Below are positions 46,240-57,695 of a stretch of DNA of 64,000 nucleotides, in pieces. The first letter of the stretch is position 1; each line of letters begins with the position of its first letter. Source of the stretch: Pseudopyrenochaeta lycopersici (lineage: Eukaryota > Ascomycota > Dothideomycetes > Pleosporales > Pseudopyrenochaetaceae); assembly GCA_003313425.1 (NCBI GenBank), contig NHZP01000027.1:765779-829778 (forward strand). Reading direction: 5' to 3'. A model generated the notes under the pieces. That model made no database searches, was not told the DNA's origin, and was given only the letters and a program-made list of their open reading frames with translations. A program made the translations under genes and the position numbers.

Positions 46240-46930
46240 GACTAAACATACTTGCTTTTTAATTTTGCCCTACACTATGTTCTGCCCATGTTCTGTTGAA
46301 TGGCTTTGCCCCTGGCCGATTCCCATGATCTATTTCCTGCTGGGCCTTGGCGTAGGCAGCGGTAATTAGCCAAAAGGTAGTAAAACGTGAACGCGAGCAG
46401 ACCTGGCGTTGTCTCGTGACCGACGATCAAGAATGTGTAAGCCTTAGTGGGTGCACGAAGAAATTGTTTATAGAAGTGCATATCATGTTGATTGTCTGTT
46501 TAAGATGGAGGGTGGCATGCAGCTATATGTTCATGAGAGAATACTAATTCTCGAATCATGTGTCCAATACTGCCACCTCAATTGGCCCAGGGTAGTCCTT
46601 GCCGTCATCTTTTCACCAGTCTCAGGATCGACGCCGTGCAACATCCGTTGAGAAGATCTTTCTTATCATTGGGTTGCTCCTTTCTGGCTTCAATAACCTC
46701 TAGACTCGTCTTGCGCAGCTGCTCGATGTTCTTCCAGTATGTGTGGTTTTCAGACAGACAATCTACGAACGGACGATAGCCCATTCCATATAGCGCGATG
46801 ATATCCAGCGTCAGTCGTGAGAAGTCATCAGTTACTTGGGTTACGTGGCCTGGCCCAAAACGCGCCCATTTTTCAGTGAAACAGTAACGTATACCTAATA
46901 TTCCCTCCCACCTTGGTTCACGGTGAAGAG
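46240..46930 (-). pseudogene. Cytochrome P450 (CYP505/BM3-like) relic
   Basis: On the minus strand, KWARFGPGHVTQVTDDFSRL, then LDIIALYGMGYR (near 46870-46780), PFVD, then EVIEARKEQPNDKKDLLN, and the I-helix FLIVGHETTPGLLAFTFYYL (near 46440-46380). AYAKAQQEIDHGNRPGAK follows in a shifted frame. The order matches self-sufficient fatty-acid hydroxylases of the CYP505 family. The heme-binding Cys loop and the reductase domain are absent, and at least two frame breaks occur, so it is a broken fragment. Confidence 0.8.
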
Positions 46931-47737
46931 GATTTCCATGATTGCCACAGATGCAGTCATGGTTTGAGCAAGTTTGTTTCTTCTGGTATTTGATCGTAAT
47001 TATTTGTGGTCACAGCAATGCTTAGAGAGCTGATCTGGGGAGCTCAGAGGGAAAAAATAATGACTCCCCTAAACTCTAGCTGCAAAAATGCTTGCGAAAT
47101 TAGACAAACCTCTGTGCATGCTTGTCTCGCTCGGTGTTAAGGCAAGGGTGGATGTCCCCCCCCCCTAGTTAGCCTAGCTTGCTGTGAAGGCACAGACGAG
47201 TGAAGGTTGATGCGTTATGAAGCGAGGCCGTCGAGCGTTTTCACAATCTGCAGCTCAGTTCGGATGAAAACTATTTTCGGCATGAAGTCTACAATGAATG
47301 ACGGCCCACCTCAACTACGCCTCCGCTGCAGACAGGGTCCCTGCTAGGAGGCATTGGTTCCGAATCTTGGATATGCATTCACCTGTCATGCGCCTCTTTC
47401 CTTTCCCCTGCCGTGTAAGGCGGACACGAACCCCTAGTCTGAATAGCAAGCTCCATGGCTGCGTCCCGTCTCTCGGCAGCAGTAGCGCCATGTAAGTCAA
47501 TGTCTAGCATCGTATGACTTTCCTCGCCATGAGATACGCGCCCCTGTCTCCAGGGGGGGAATTGGCTAGACCCTGGCTTCGGAGCATGAACGAGTTGTTG
47601 GCATCAGCAGGTAACGTTACATGCTGTCTCAAATTGAAACTGATGATGGAGGAGTACCATCCTATCCTGGCCCAACGACAGCACCACTGCCCCGCTGTAA
47701 TGCATGGAGCATCGCTGGTGGCTTAGGCATGTCGTGC
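46931..47737. other. Intergenic region
   Basis: Short frames only; none with recognisable features. Contains a C-rich run near 47157-47166. The final part is the promoter of the next gene. Confidence 0.5.
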
Positions 47738-47738
47738 A

Positions 47739-47745
47739 TATAAAG
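47739..47745 (+). promoter_or_regulatory. Candidate TATA box
   Basis: TATAAAG 115 bp upstream of the ATG at 47854, followed by a pyrimidine-rich leader typical of fungal genes. Confidence 0.55.
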
Positions 47746-47853
47746 GTTTTCATATTCGCCCGCAATTGCTGCTCTAAGAACACTTACTATTTTTCTTCTA
47801 CACTTTCTACCTGCCTCTTATCTTAGTTTACGCTCTCCTTCGCTCCACACAGA

Positions 47854-48882
47854 ATGAAGACACGAGGACGACCCAACGGAGAAACTTGGCCTAGTCCCGG
47901 CCCTCTGCTTAGTGGAAATCCATCAAACAATCAGACGGTCGAAGAGCAATCATACACATCTCAGCTGAACGATAAAGAGATGTTGCACATTGTGGAATGT
48001 GAACATCACTTTGGCACGGTGTTGCTGTCTTCATGGGAGCGCACGGCCTGGTTACAGCGCCGCGTTCGAAAACATCCCCATTCCCTCCGGGCCCGATGTG
48101 CAGCAATGCTTATATGTGGACATCGATGCGGACGGCCATTTGTCCGTACAGATGCACGAGACCAACAATGGTACTGCGGCGGCCACGATCTATTACTGCC
48201 TAAAAGACAATCTAAGGTGCTCGAACTTCCAGGGGAAATCCGAAATGAAGTTTACAAGTACGCATTTCCTCCATTTTTAGGGCTCTTTCCCCAGCGTAGG
48301 CTTGAGGGGAGCAGTATAGGGCTTCTTGCGGTCAACAAACAGGTCCATAAAGAAGTTATAAGTCTAATGTATAGCACGAAGCCACTTAGACTTAAATATG
48401 AGGAGGACGACTTGAGCATTGATGATGAATTTTACGATTGGGACGGCCAAGATCACAACGTTGGACGCTACTTAGGATCGAGTTGGAACAAATCCGCGCT
48501 CCTCCGATTGCTCGGCGGAAATTCGTTTCAATACGTTAACGATATTGAGATTTACGTGGATCTCGAAGACTCTGACGATGCCGAACGCTCGATTTTGCTG
48601 GACTTCGTCCATGCACTCTGCCCTAAACGAAGAACGCAGCCAAGGCGCTTTACGATAAAGTTCACGGTAGCGACGTTGACAGGCGAGGAAGAGGAGGTTG
48701 AAGTTTTACGCTTTCTCCAGGCGCTTAGCGAGGTTCCGGAGTTTAAAGACGTACGCTTTGAACTTGAGGATCCTTGTCGACTTAAAGGGGAAGATGGACA
48801 ACAGCTCCTTCAGAGAGCATGTGCAATGAGGGACAGCCTATTAGTGGGACGTAAACGTAAATTTGAGCAATTTCAGGGGTAG
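47854..48882 (+). CDS. Hypothetical protein with an F-box/2EXR-like motif
   Basis: 342-aa, single exon, ATG after a CT-rich leader. Residues 123-136 (LELPGEIRNEVYKY) match the short helix seen in fungal F-box-like or 2EXR proteins. SSIGLLAVNKQVHKEVISLMY follows, a pattern also typical of that group. Residues 82-111 hold Cys82, Cys88, His90, Cys92, Cys108 and His111, which could bind a metal. The rest is acidic. No membrane segment or signal peptide. Such proteins are abundant and mostly uncharacterised in Dothideomycetes; substrate or partner unknown. Confidence 0.78.
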   Translation: MKTRGRPNGETWPSPGPLLSGNPSNNQTVEEQSYTSQLNDKEMLHIVECEHHFGTVLLSSWERTAWLQRRVRKHPHSLRARCAAMLICGHRCGRPFVRTDARDQQWYCGGHDLLLPKRQSKVLELPGEIRNEVYKYAFPPFLGLFPQRRLEGSSIGLLAVNKQVHKEVISLMYSTKPLRLKYEEDDLSIDDEFYDWDGQDHNVGRYLGSSWNKSALLRLLGGNSFQYVNDIEIYVDLEDSDDAERSILLDFVHALCPKRRTQPRRFTIKFTVATLTGEEEEVEVLRFLQALSEVPEFKDVRFELEDPCRLKGEDGQQLLQRACAMRDSLLVGRKRKFEQFQG

Positions 48883-50522
48883 AATTGATGTCTCTTAGTG
48901 TTATAGGAATAACGTTCAATCCCTACGCAACGGAAAAACCCCCGTGACGGAAAAATCACGAGTACTTTGATTTCCAACAACTCTCACTCCAATCACACCT
49001 CAATTTCTGCTGTGCACTAGCGATTATTATGTGCTGTAGGTGCTTCCAAGCATGCAGACACCATCGCACTTTAAAATTACTGTCGCATCACAACAAATGT
49101 GATCGAATAATAGATGAGGACTGCGTTGGCGAGGAGGCTCCGCTGCTTGCAGGATATGATTCGCATATAGACTCGACGTTCCTCTTAAATTCTTCTACTG
49201 TGTATGAGAACATCAGGCTTCCGGCCCATTCCTCAATCAAGTGGTGCTGTCGACAATCTCGTTCGCTGATCAATGTTGTTGACCAATCACTAGCGGCTAG
49301 GATTTCCCGCAGCCGCATTGACCTTGACCTCAATTAGGTTGTGCCAGCGCTTGCCATTCCGCACAGACCAAACCTAAATCAATCTGTCCACCACCGCTTC
49401 TCGATACAACCACCACGCATTAACCCAACTTACTTTAACCACCAGTTAATTGGAGATCAGGTTAGGAGTATGCATCGGTTCCACAAGTGCAATGACTTCT
49501 CCTTAAACGTCAAGGTCAACAACGCCCTTTCCGGCATATTCCATTCGACCTTCGTCCCCGAATTCCCCTTCTTGCCCGTACGACCGACGTCACACGAATT
49601 CTCTGAGCCTCCACGTCCACAAGGAACCCACAGAGCTAGATGAATCAGGTTTGCTCCGCAGTTGATTTATTTTGCATTACTGTCATTCCAGCACCGGGCC
49701 ATATGAGCTGTAGAGGAACAATAGCGCCCAAAATAAACAACATGCATCGATGCAGATGATGGGAGATCCAGCCAAATGTGTCACCGCACAAAGCCAGAAA
49801 CTGTCGTATGAGTATCCATGCCCGGATTTCTTTCTGCTCAAGATCGACGCAACCAGGGGAGCATACTGGACTTGAGGCCCGGACTGCGTCGGTCGCGCAG
49901 CACCGTTCAACCTGCTCTGTCTTCAGGGCAAGGCCATGTGCTCGCACGGTCGCTCGCGGCTCCAAGGGAGCACATGATCTGGTTTTCGTTGTGCTGCTGT
50001 AGCCACTTGCCTACATCACCACCGCATGAATGCGCCTGCTTCAAACTCGTCCACGTCGAGGTTCCCAACTCCTTCCGGGTGGGACAGCTGATTGCTCAAC
50101 AATGAACAGTCTTGCGTCATCCTTCGAAAGGCGTTAGACGAGGGACATTTGTAGAATGGAGCCTACAATTGCGTGACAGCTCGTCTTGTCCACGCTCCTG
50201 CAACAGACATGGGCCCAGTCCTGACCAAGGGCACGAGTTCAGATGCATCGATTGCATTGAAGCTACGACCATCCTCCGCAACGATTTGCGCCAGTACGGC
50301 GCTTCACCAACCCCAGCTACCCAGCTGTGTCATCGTACAAGGCAGACTTCGGCCCTTTGACCATATCAAGCCACTGTGAAAGGCTGGTAACTCCCTTCAT
50401 GGTGACAACTTCCAATCAACATGAGCGGTCATGGCCGCTGAGCAGGCATCGTGTGACTTGGTGTGTCACGACATGCATATTACCACCCTTCGCATGCCCT
50501 AGCGGTGGCAGGATCCTGGCAG
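48883..50522. other. Region without a supportable gene, left of the visible inverted repeat
   Basis: Several 60-110 codon frames overlap on both strands with no domain, no splice pattern that joins them, and no repeat. Because the right arm of the palindrome is cut at 64000, part of this may also belong to the repeated unit. Confidence 0.4.
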
Positions 50523-50685
50523 TAGAACACCAACAAGGCTCGTCCGGTGATGATTGAGCTGCGCCCTCTATGCGTTGTAAGAGGGGAGGTGTCGATTGGT
50601 GGAGGCATCGTTGAGGACGGCTGAGGATGGCGTGGCGGGACGCTTTTGGAGCGTGCTCCCCTGCACCCCGAAGCCCGGGATGAAG

Positions 50686-50692
50686 TATAAAG
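50686..50692 (+). promoter_or_regulatory. Candidate TATA box (left arm)
   Basis: TATAAAG 44 bp upstream of the ATG at 50730; mirrored in the right arm. Confidence 0.45.
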
Positions 50693-50729
50693 TCATGCGT
50701 GAGGCCCGCTATGGTCTGCTCATCACATC

Positions 50730-52621
50730 ATGGCCTTCTCTCCTTTACTTTTCTCCTGGAGTTCGGACGCAATTGAGCAGCTGTTTAACTCTGTCCCGGA
50801 TCTCATACACGATGACTTTCTTTGTGACTCTCCCTGGACTTTAGACATGGAAAATGGAGAAACTGGGGAAACAGTGAGTGAACCCTTCCCTCCCGTCTTG
50901 ATGTCAACGAGCTTATCCTGATGAGCAGGAACAAGATCTTTTCTGCATTGATCCCGATACTTACATGAGCTTGATTCTGCAAACAGAAGAGATGGATGCA
51001 TCTCGCCTCGCCTATGCTGTTACGTCGAGCCAGGTATTAGCGAAACAACCAGCCAATGGTGAAATTGCTGCTGGACTGGATTTCGATCAACGTGAACCTC
51101 GCATCACAAGCCACGAAGTGCCCTCGAACACACAAGTCGGGGAAGAGAATGCTCCTGGACACGAGGTCGGCCAAGAGTGGAGCGCTGGGGCGAGCCACGA
51201 GCCTGCTACGGAAATGCCGGACGTGGGTGTCGAGACTCTGGTAGCATTGGGCGAAGGCGGGGATGCCACCGTTCAGGGCATCTCTCTCGTCACGAGTTGC
51301 AAAGTGTCTTTGAGCCCACCATTTGAGGCGCTGCGCGTATCATCACCAGCAGACGCCGAGACACGCCCCGAGGAGTTATGCGAGGCACAGGCAGGCGGCA
51401 TAGAAGACCCTGTTGGTCTGGATCATACCCAAGTCCCCTGCCCCGTTGAGAACAAGGGAGCCCGAATGGAGCTAGCGACCATGGCGGCTGAGGATGTAAC
51501 CGGAGTGCAGGCGTTCCAAGACGGGGAATGCTTCTGCGAGCAAGCACGTACAGACCGCCTATCAGCAGTGCCACAGAGCGGATCGACCCAGAATGATGAC
51601 GCTGGGATTCGTAGCCCCTCCAACCAGAGTGCCATGAAAGGCGACCTGTTGAAGCAGAACGACACTGTTCCGCAAGGACTGCTTGTTAGCACGATCGAGC
51701 GGAAGGAGCCTGGAACTAAGACGGCAACTGGTGAAAGTACGAATCAAGGGCGCGGAACTGCTACCAGCAGGATCGGTCCGTCAGATCGAGGAAGCGCCAA
51801 GGTACGGGTGCAAGAAGATCGAGAGGGGCCCGGAACGTCTAATAACGAGACCGGTGACAGTCCTGCACGATTTAGAAGCATGCAGGTGGAGGCTGAAGGA
51901 AACAAGGGTGGACGTACAGGGACTCCAAAGAATGCTGCATGTGGCTCCAAAGGTATGACTCTATGCGCACTGCGAAATATCCGCTGACAATACAGACAAC
52001 CCAATATTGCTCGATGACGAGGAAGAATTACCAAGCCAGTTTTCTCACGAGTCAACCAATGCAGACACCGACATTGACGACAGCGACGGGGGCAGACGAA
52101 CCGCAGGTGATCCCCCTCGTAGGTCAGAACGACGAAAGCGCAAGAGGAGTTGCGACGACATGCAACCATGGGGTGGTGTGGACTTTCAGAATCAGAAATT
52201 CAAAGAGCTTCAAGACGCATGGGCCGTAATACAGGAAATGTACTTGTTCGAGATCAAACCTCTTGTAGCGAAGCTGGAAAGCCATAGCAACCATCTCGAA
52301 AATTTGGTTGCGGACTTCCGCGCGGAATTTTACCATCTTTATGAGAAGTTGGAAACAAGCGATTCGATTGATCCAGCGAGCGTGTTGGAGCCCATCGGCT
52401 GTTGGAAGAAGCTAAAGGGAGAGCTGAGGACAAGGAAGGTTCCGGAAGATGGCGAGGAAAAGAGCAAAATGCTCCAATTCGAGCAGGCTTTAGATTTGCT
52501 TGCGGCTAAAGCGGCATTGTGCGACATCATTGAAGAGTGCCTCGGCCCTATAGATAGGAAGGATGACAACAAGGACAAGGATTACAAGGGGAGACGTCCA
52601 AGCAAGACTCAGCGCCGGTAG
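50730..52621 (+). CDS. Hypothetical acidic protein, three exons (left-arm copy)
   Basis: Model: exons 50730-50873, 50929-51952 and 51996-52621, giving 597 aa. Intron 1 (50874-50928, 55 nt, GTGAGT to GCAG, phase 0) and intron 2 (51953-51995, 43 nt, GTATGA, branch GCTGAC, TACAG, phase 1) both keep frame. The first 60 residues are hydrophobic or acidic (IEQLFNSVPDLIHDDFLCDS). The middle is long and disordered. A bipartite basic cluster (PPRRSERRKRKRS) suggests nuclear localisation. The C-terminal ~150 residues are probably coiled coil (LVAKLESHSNHLENLVADF) and end in a Lys/Asp-rich tail. Family not recognised. A decayed paralogue lies at 45460-46214. Confidence 0.75.
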
Positions 52622-53483
52622 AAACATCGTCAATAGGCTTCCATGTCAGACTTAGTATGTTCGTGTTTCATCCAGAGATTACAGCTATATTAGTGGCTAA
52701 AGATCACGAATCGATGAATACTATTTTTTCGCGGCAAATCCGCAACTCAATAGCAGAGAACGCTCCCAAAGAGTATATGATTACCATCACTCAAATATAT
52801 CTTAGTCGCGGACGCATCGTACTTAGGGCGCTTTCTGTACACATGTGACGGTTTGAAATACAACGAAATGGAAGCGTTGCTTGAGGTTCCTTTTGCTTCG
52901 CGACAACGTAACTTCCGATCGTAGATATATAGCATTTAAGATGTGTACCTTGGGGGACTAGCTCTACTCCGGCGTATTCTATTCTTAAGATGAGGGCGCG
53001 GCTGTCTTAACAATGCAATTCTCACCGTGACAGCTAGCAACAGAGGCGGTTAGTAGACGATCCAAGCATTTAGATGGATTTTTGCGCCATGAAGGCGTTG
53101 AAGCCGCTCAAACATCGTGCTTTCAGTGCCTTTGACGGACATAGAGCTAGCTTTCGCTGCTAAACATTATTTTTAAGGGGCCATGGACATTGTGTATATG
53201 GTGTTGAGGCCTCTTCTGTTTTCATCGCGGAGCACTGTGGTGTCGGAAAGGAGATCAGGAGCCTGACCGGCTCCCTTGAGCGGTATAAATTATCAATCGC
53301 ATTGCTAGCAACAGGCAAACCGAGGAATGAATGGGCAGTCAGAGTCTTGGGCATGGTAGACTAATATTGGCGAACAAAAGAGTAGACCTTCCTGCTGCTG
53401 TAGCATTGGAGGTATGCATGCTAATAACTAAGAATCATTGAAGAGAAACATGATGCTGAAGAGCTGCATTCTCAGAACGAAAG
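52622..53483. other. Intergenic region of the left arm
   Basis: Short frames only. The mirror of the small secreted candidate (right arm, 61198-61377) lies at about 53175-53354 on the minus strand, but an extra G breaks its hydrophobic stretch here. Confidence 0.4.
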
Positions 53484-54600
53484 CTATGAAACATGCGAGA
53501 CAATGAGAACAGCACACAGAATAATGAGTATATGGCATACCATGGACAACAGCTCAGCGATCACAGCGACTGCTCGACATACAGCCAACAAAAAGAGTAT
53601 CGACCAAGCAATCATGAGCCAGATATGGACGTCGCTTCGAGAATGGCAGAGATATTCCGCGTCAAAAGGTTCGCTGGTGACTATTAGTATGAAAGGAGAA
53701 AAGGCCAAATGCACTCACTTGTGGTCGGAGCCAACGAGTGCACTGCCATCGTAGCTAAAGTCGCCCTCGGCCTGGCATTCGTTACTGTATTGAACCCCAT
53801 CTCGGAAGCCTACTGGACTACGGCAAAAGGGGAGCCCCAAAGGCCCTGTCGCAGATAAGTTGTAATTTGAGGTATCAATGGCAGTATGCGGTCGAACACT
53901 GAAAACATGTCGCGGAGAGCAGTCAAGTCGAAGACCCAAAGCCTCGTTCCGTTCTTCAGTTTGGTCGATACCGTCCATGTATACGTGGTCAGCACTGACG
54001 CTTGATCTCCTGTGGGTGCGCTTACCGTGAAGTAGCTGTATTGCTGATAATCGTGGGTGGCTTATCAATGTCAATGAGAGAAAGAGTAGGAAGAAAAGCG
54101 AGGGTTTTCTTAGCTTATATAGCCAGATTCCAGATCACGCCGTAAGCGAAACCCCTGACGAAACGCTTTCCTAGAAGCCAAGCCTCAATATAATGCAGTA
54201 CGAGGCGGACACCGATCCAGTGCATGAACAGGTTGCCGTCGTGGATTTGGGGCGACGTCTCCTTCGAGGCAATCAATCTGCTCGCTGCGCATGGCTTACC
54301 AGCAACGCATGAATCTGTGCTGCTGGCATTTTCTGACGAGCTGAAAGCCTTCTCAAATTCGTCATGAGAGGCTATGCAAATTAGACACGTTGCAATGAAG
54401 CTGTTCGAGACTGTGGCTTCAAAGCCGTAACGATTTCGAAATCGGAGCCATCCGGCGAGGAAGGCCAGAATTATATCTTGTTTGCTTAATCGTCCTTCAC
54501 AACTATATTGCAGCATCAGGTCATGTGACTCATGGCAATAAAGTACGGCGTAGTTTATGTGGAACAAAACTCGGGGAGACGATCAAGGGCGCACATCAGC
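53484..54600 (-). CDS. Hypothetical membrane protein, gene model unresolved (left-arm copy)
   Basis: Two segments join cleanly: 53719-54074 and 53484-53673 across a 45-nt intron (53674-53718, GTGAGT to ACCAG, phase 2). The joined frame reads ...ECQAEGDFSYDGSALVGSDH-N-EPFDAEYLCHSR and ends with two hydrophobic helices (WLMIAWSILFLLAVCRAVAV; VCHILIILCAVLIVS). No ATG begins the upstream segment; the first in-frame Met is in VYMDGIDQTEE. A further open frame at 54115-54567, with hydrophobic stretches (LAFLAGWLRF; HWIGVRLVLHYIEAWLL), also lacks a starting ATG and may be an upstream exon or a separate gene. A TATATAA near 54114-54120 complicates a single-gene model. Confidence 0.4.
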
Positions 54601-55314
54601 ATATCTGAGGTATGCACGAGGAGGTGGCAGCGGCTGAGTGTCGTAGATGCCCTACCTTTATCAACCATGTCTCGCGACTTGTTAATTCGAGCTTGTCTTA
54701 ACATTGTACTACCCACCACAAATCATAGATCGCAGCAAATGGTCGTGGGCCGTCACCTAGAAAATGGTTCCGTAAGTTGAGCTTCTCGGTATTTCTCATA
54801 CTAGAAAGCAGCTGCAAACTATGTTCAAGATGGGCAATGAAGGCAGTGGTCTTGTGACCTTGTCTATATGACTAATTAGCGTCATTATTTAGTCTTACTA
54901 AGTTTTGACAGAAGTCCCAATAAACAGCAGACGAAGAGGACAACTCTTAGACGCCAAATCCAAGTTGACGGGAGCACCGCATTGTGAAATCGGCACAGCC
55001 AGACTGTATTGATGGTTCCTATAATTAGATGCTCTGGTGGCGACGGCCAGATTTGTGACTTTCAGAAGAGCTATTTCGGGCTCCTCGACAGCGTAGTAGG
55101 TGTCTATATATAGAATCTGATGGATTTTAGGCTTTGCCCTGCGGCCATTTCGGGTTCTTTCGCAAAGACCAAAACATTTGCCTGAATGTGCTCTTTGTAT
55201 CTATTCTTCTCAGACTGTCGATTTTGCACCATCACATTTCTTGTGAAGTCATTCGGTTCAAGATGCGCTCCCTTGTCTTAGTAGGTGACCAATCTCGGCA
55301 ACGCCATTTCTAAC
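54601..55314. other. Intergenic region of the left arm
   Basis: An 82-codon plus-strand frame (ending LENGSVS) is open here and its mirror is 84 codons, but it has no recognisable feature. Otherwise promoter sequence for the gene at 55315. Confidence 0.4.
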
Positions 55315-56853
55315 ATGGACCAGAGCTCTATTGTCGACGAATCGCTTCTGGACTATGCTCGAGATAAGATGGAAGATGATGAGGTATGATTTGATGTTGT
55401 CGTAGAAGTGTTACTGATGTTTGACAGTTTATCTTCCGTGGGAAAGCCTTCTTGGCTCTCCTTGCCTCCGCTGAGACTGAGTACATCGGCTCCATTCAGG
55501 CAAAGCTCTTGCCGCATCGTCTTTACAATTATTCATCATATGCGGACTATACTAGGGTCCCTCAGCCGTTGCATAAGAACATGAGGAGGTTTAAATTTCC
55601 TTATGGAAAGTTCCACCGGCGTGATGAAAGAGCCCCAAACTCTAATGAAGAGCATCCAGTCGCCAATGTGGCATTCAGCCACACCCTCTCTGAGGACATT
55701 GTGATGTCAGACAGTCAGGACCAGGTACGAGAAACTGTCGAATCACTAACGAGCAGTAATCTTGCATTAGCTTCAAGATTCGAAGATGAATTCAATAATC
55801 CGGGAGCATTAAACGTAGGCGAGGGTTTGGGACCGAGAATAGAATTGGTCGGTAGAGATGGCAGTCCGGTGCCGCCACTTTCCCCCACAAGATTGCCTTC
55901 CATATCTCGATCGGAACTCTCTTCGAACTGGAATGGAGGAACGACTGAGGACCCATTAGGTTCGTTGTTACGATAAACTACGCAATATTTATGGACTAGA
56001 ACACCAGGAGATTATGCAGCTTACTACGATTGGCGATAGTTTCCTTCGGCAAGACGCTGTGGACTTCATCAATCACTTCTATAGTAAATGGAATGCAGAT
56101 AACCCTTAGGCACGCTTACAAGTGAGTAATCCAACATCGGGACGCTCACGTACAGAAAAGATACTCAAAAGCCTGCACTGCGCTGAATCGATCGAACACA
56201 ATGCGGCCATTGATCCTGTCAAGCTTAGAATGGCAAGAATCATCCTTTACCACCAGTACCAGCAGAAATGCAACGAACTCAAAGGAGACTCCCACCTATC
56301 GAGCCAACTTTCTTAGGGTAGAGGTGTAGCGAGTGTAGCGAAGGACTTCATTCTAGAGACGATCTATAAGTGTCACCACAAGGACATGAATGTGGACTTA
56401 AAGAAAAAGCGCAAAAACAGTTTGAAATGGCACATAAGATTAGGCAAGAGATGGTCTTACGTGGCGTTTTACCTAGGGCTAGGAATCATTTTGACCTGCA
56501 GCAACGACTTAGAGCTTTCTATGTAAGTCATGGATAATCACGCAAGCGCACGCACTTGGCTCACCAAATTGCTCTAGCAACGATACCGGAACATTTCTGG
56601 ACCGAAATTTGATGGCTCTTTGACATACTTGCTACATGGGTATCCGAGAGGCGTTCAGGTCAGCCAAATGGCTGACTCGCTAGTCAAAGCCATGATGGAA
56701 GGAGCCGTACTGCTTGAACTTTCAATGGCTATTGCTGCAGTGCGTGGCATGAGCGGATACCAACAGGAAGAAGAAAAGTCTACCGTCGAGATTCAAGATG
56801 AATGGCAGCTAGTGGAACGACCTAGAGGTTTCGTTCGTGTAATATCCGTGTAG
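55315..56853 (+). pseudogene. Hypothetical gene interrupted by single-base shifts (left-arm copy)
   Basis: Exon 1 (55315-55383, MDQSSIVDESLLDYARDKME...) joins 55428 through an intron 55384-55427 (44 nt, GTATGA ... TTGACAG, phase 0). The frame stays open to a TAA at 55976. Protein-like sequence continues in shifted frames: KLRNIYGLEHQEIMQLTTIG (near 55980-56050), IEHNAAIDPVKLRMARIILY (56180-56250), KKKRKNSLKWHIRLGKRW (56400-56450), a likely GTAAGT intron near 56523-56577, then QMADSLVKAMMEGAVLLELS (56660-56720) and a stop at 56853. Some shifts may be real, others sequencing errors, because the right arm differs at several of them. Family unknown. Confidence 0.5.
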
Positions 56854-57044
56854 AGCAGGTTCGAGGCAACTGATGAGGATGACCTAATCTTGCAGGGGGT
56901 CCTACGGAAACCGACGTCCTCAAATCCAACTAAGACGTAGCTAGTACATTTTCATCGTTTGGCTTGGGCCTTCTTGGGTATAATGTATTAACCCAATCAT
57001 ACCGTCTCTTCTAGAGATCACATGTCTTGAGAGTGACGAGGATG

Positions 57045-57510
57045 ACGAATATGGGTTGCCTTTGTCTCTGTAACAATCCGTGCTTGTACCGCTCCGTTTC
57101 TGGACTGATACGGGATGGGGATTGTTACAGAGAGGTGCATTTCCGTAATGTTCCAAAGAATGGACTGATACGGGATGGGGATCCGTTACGGATACCGGGC
57201 ATTTCCGTATTGTTCCAGAGAGCGGATTGGTACAATCAGCGTACTATTCCAGTGCAGTATCAATCCGCTCTCTGGAACAATACGGAAATGCCGGTATCCG
57301 TAACGATCCCCATCCCGTATCAGTCCATTCTTTGGAACATTACGGAAATGCACCTCTCTGTAACAATCCCCATCCCCGTATCAGTCCCATTCTTTGGAAC
57401 ATTACGGAAATGCACCTCTCTGTAACAATCCCCATCCCGTATCAGTCCAGAAACGGAGCGGTACAAGCACGGATTGTTACAGAGACAAAGGCAACCCATA
57501 TTCGTCATCC
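57045..57510. repeat. ~60-bp tandem units around the palindrome centre
   Basis: Units containing CTGATACGGGATGGGGAT, TGTTACAGAGAGGTGCATTT and CCGTAATGTTCCAAAGAATG occur about twice left of the centre and about three times, inverted, on the right. The right arm has one unit more. Confidence 0.85.
57234..57256. other. Palindrome spacer (loop)
   Basis: 23 bp of non-complementary sequence between the two arms; the flanking bases GGATTGGTAC and GTATCAATCC pair with one mismatch. Confidence 0.8.
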
Positions 57511-57695
57511 TCGTCACTCTCAGACATGTGATCTCTAGAAGAGACGGTATGATTGGGTTAATACATTATACCCAAGAAGGCCCAAGCCAAACGATGAAAA
57601 TGTACTAGCTACGTCTTAGTTGGATTTGAGGACGTCGGTTTCCGTAGGACCCCCTGCAAGATTAGGTCATCCTCATCAGTTGCCTCGAACCTGCT

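Noticed and set aside
48960..50560. Possible small genes left of the palindrome
   Set aside because: No motif, no consistent splice structure and strong overlap on both strands.
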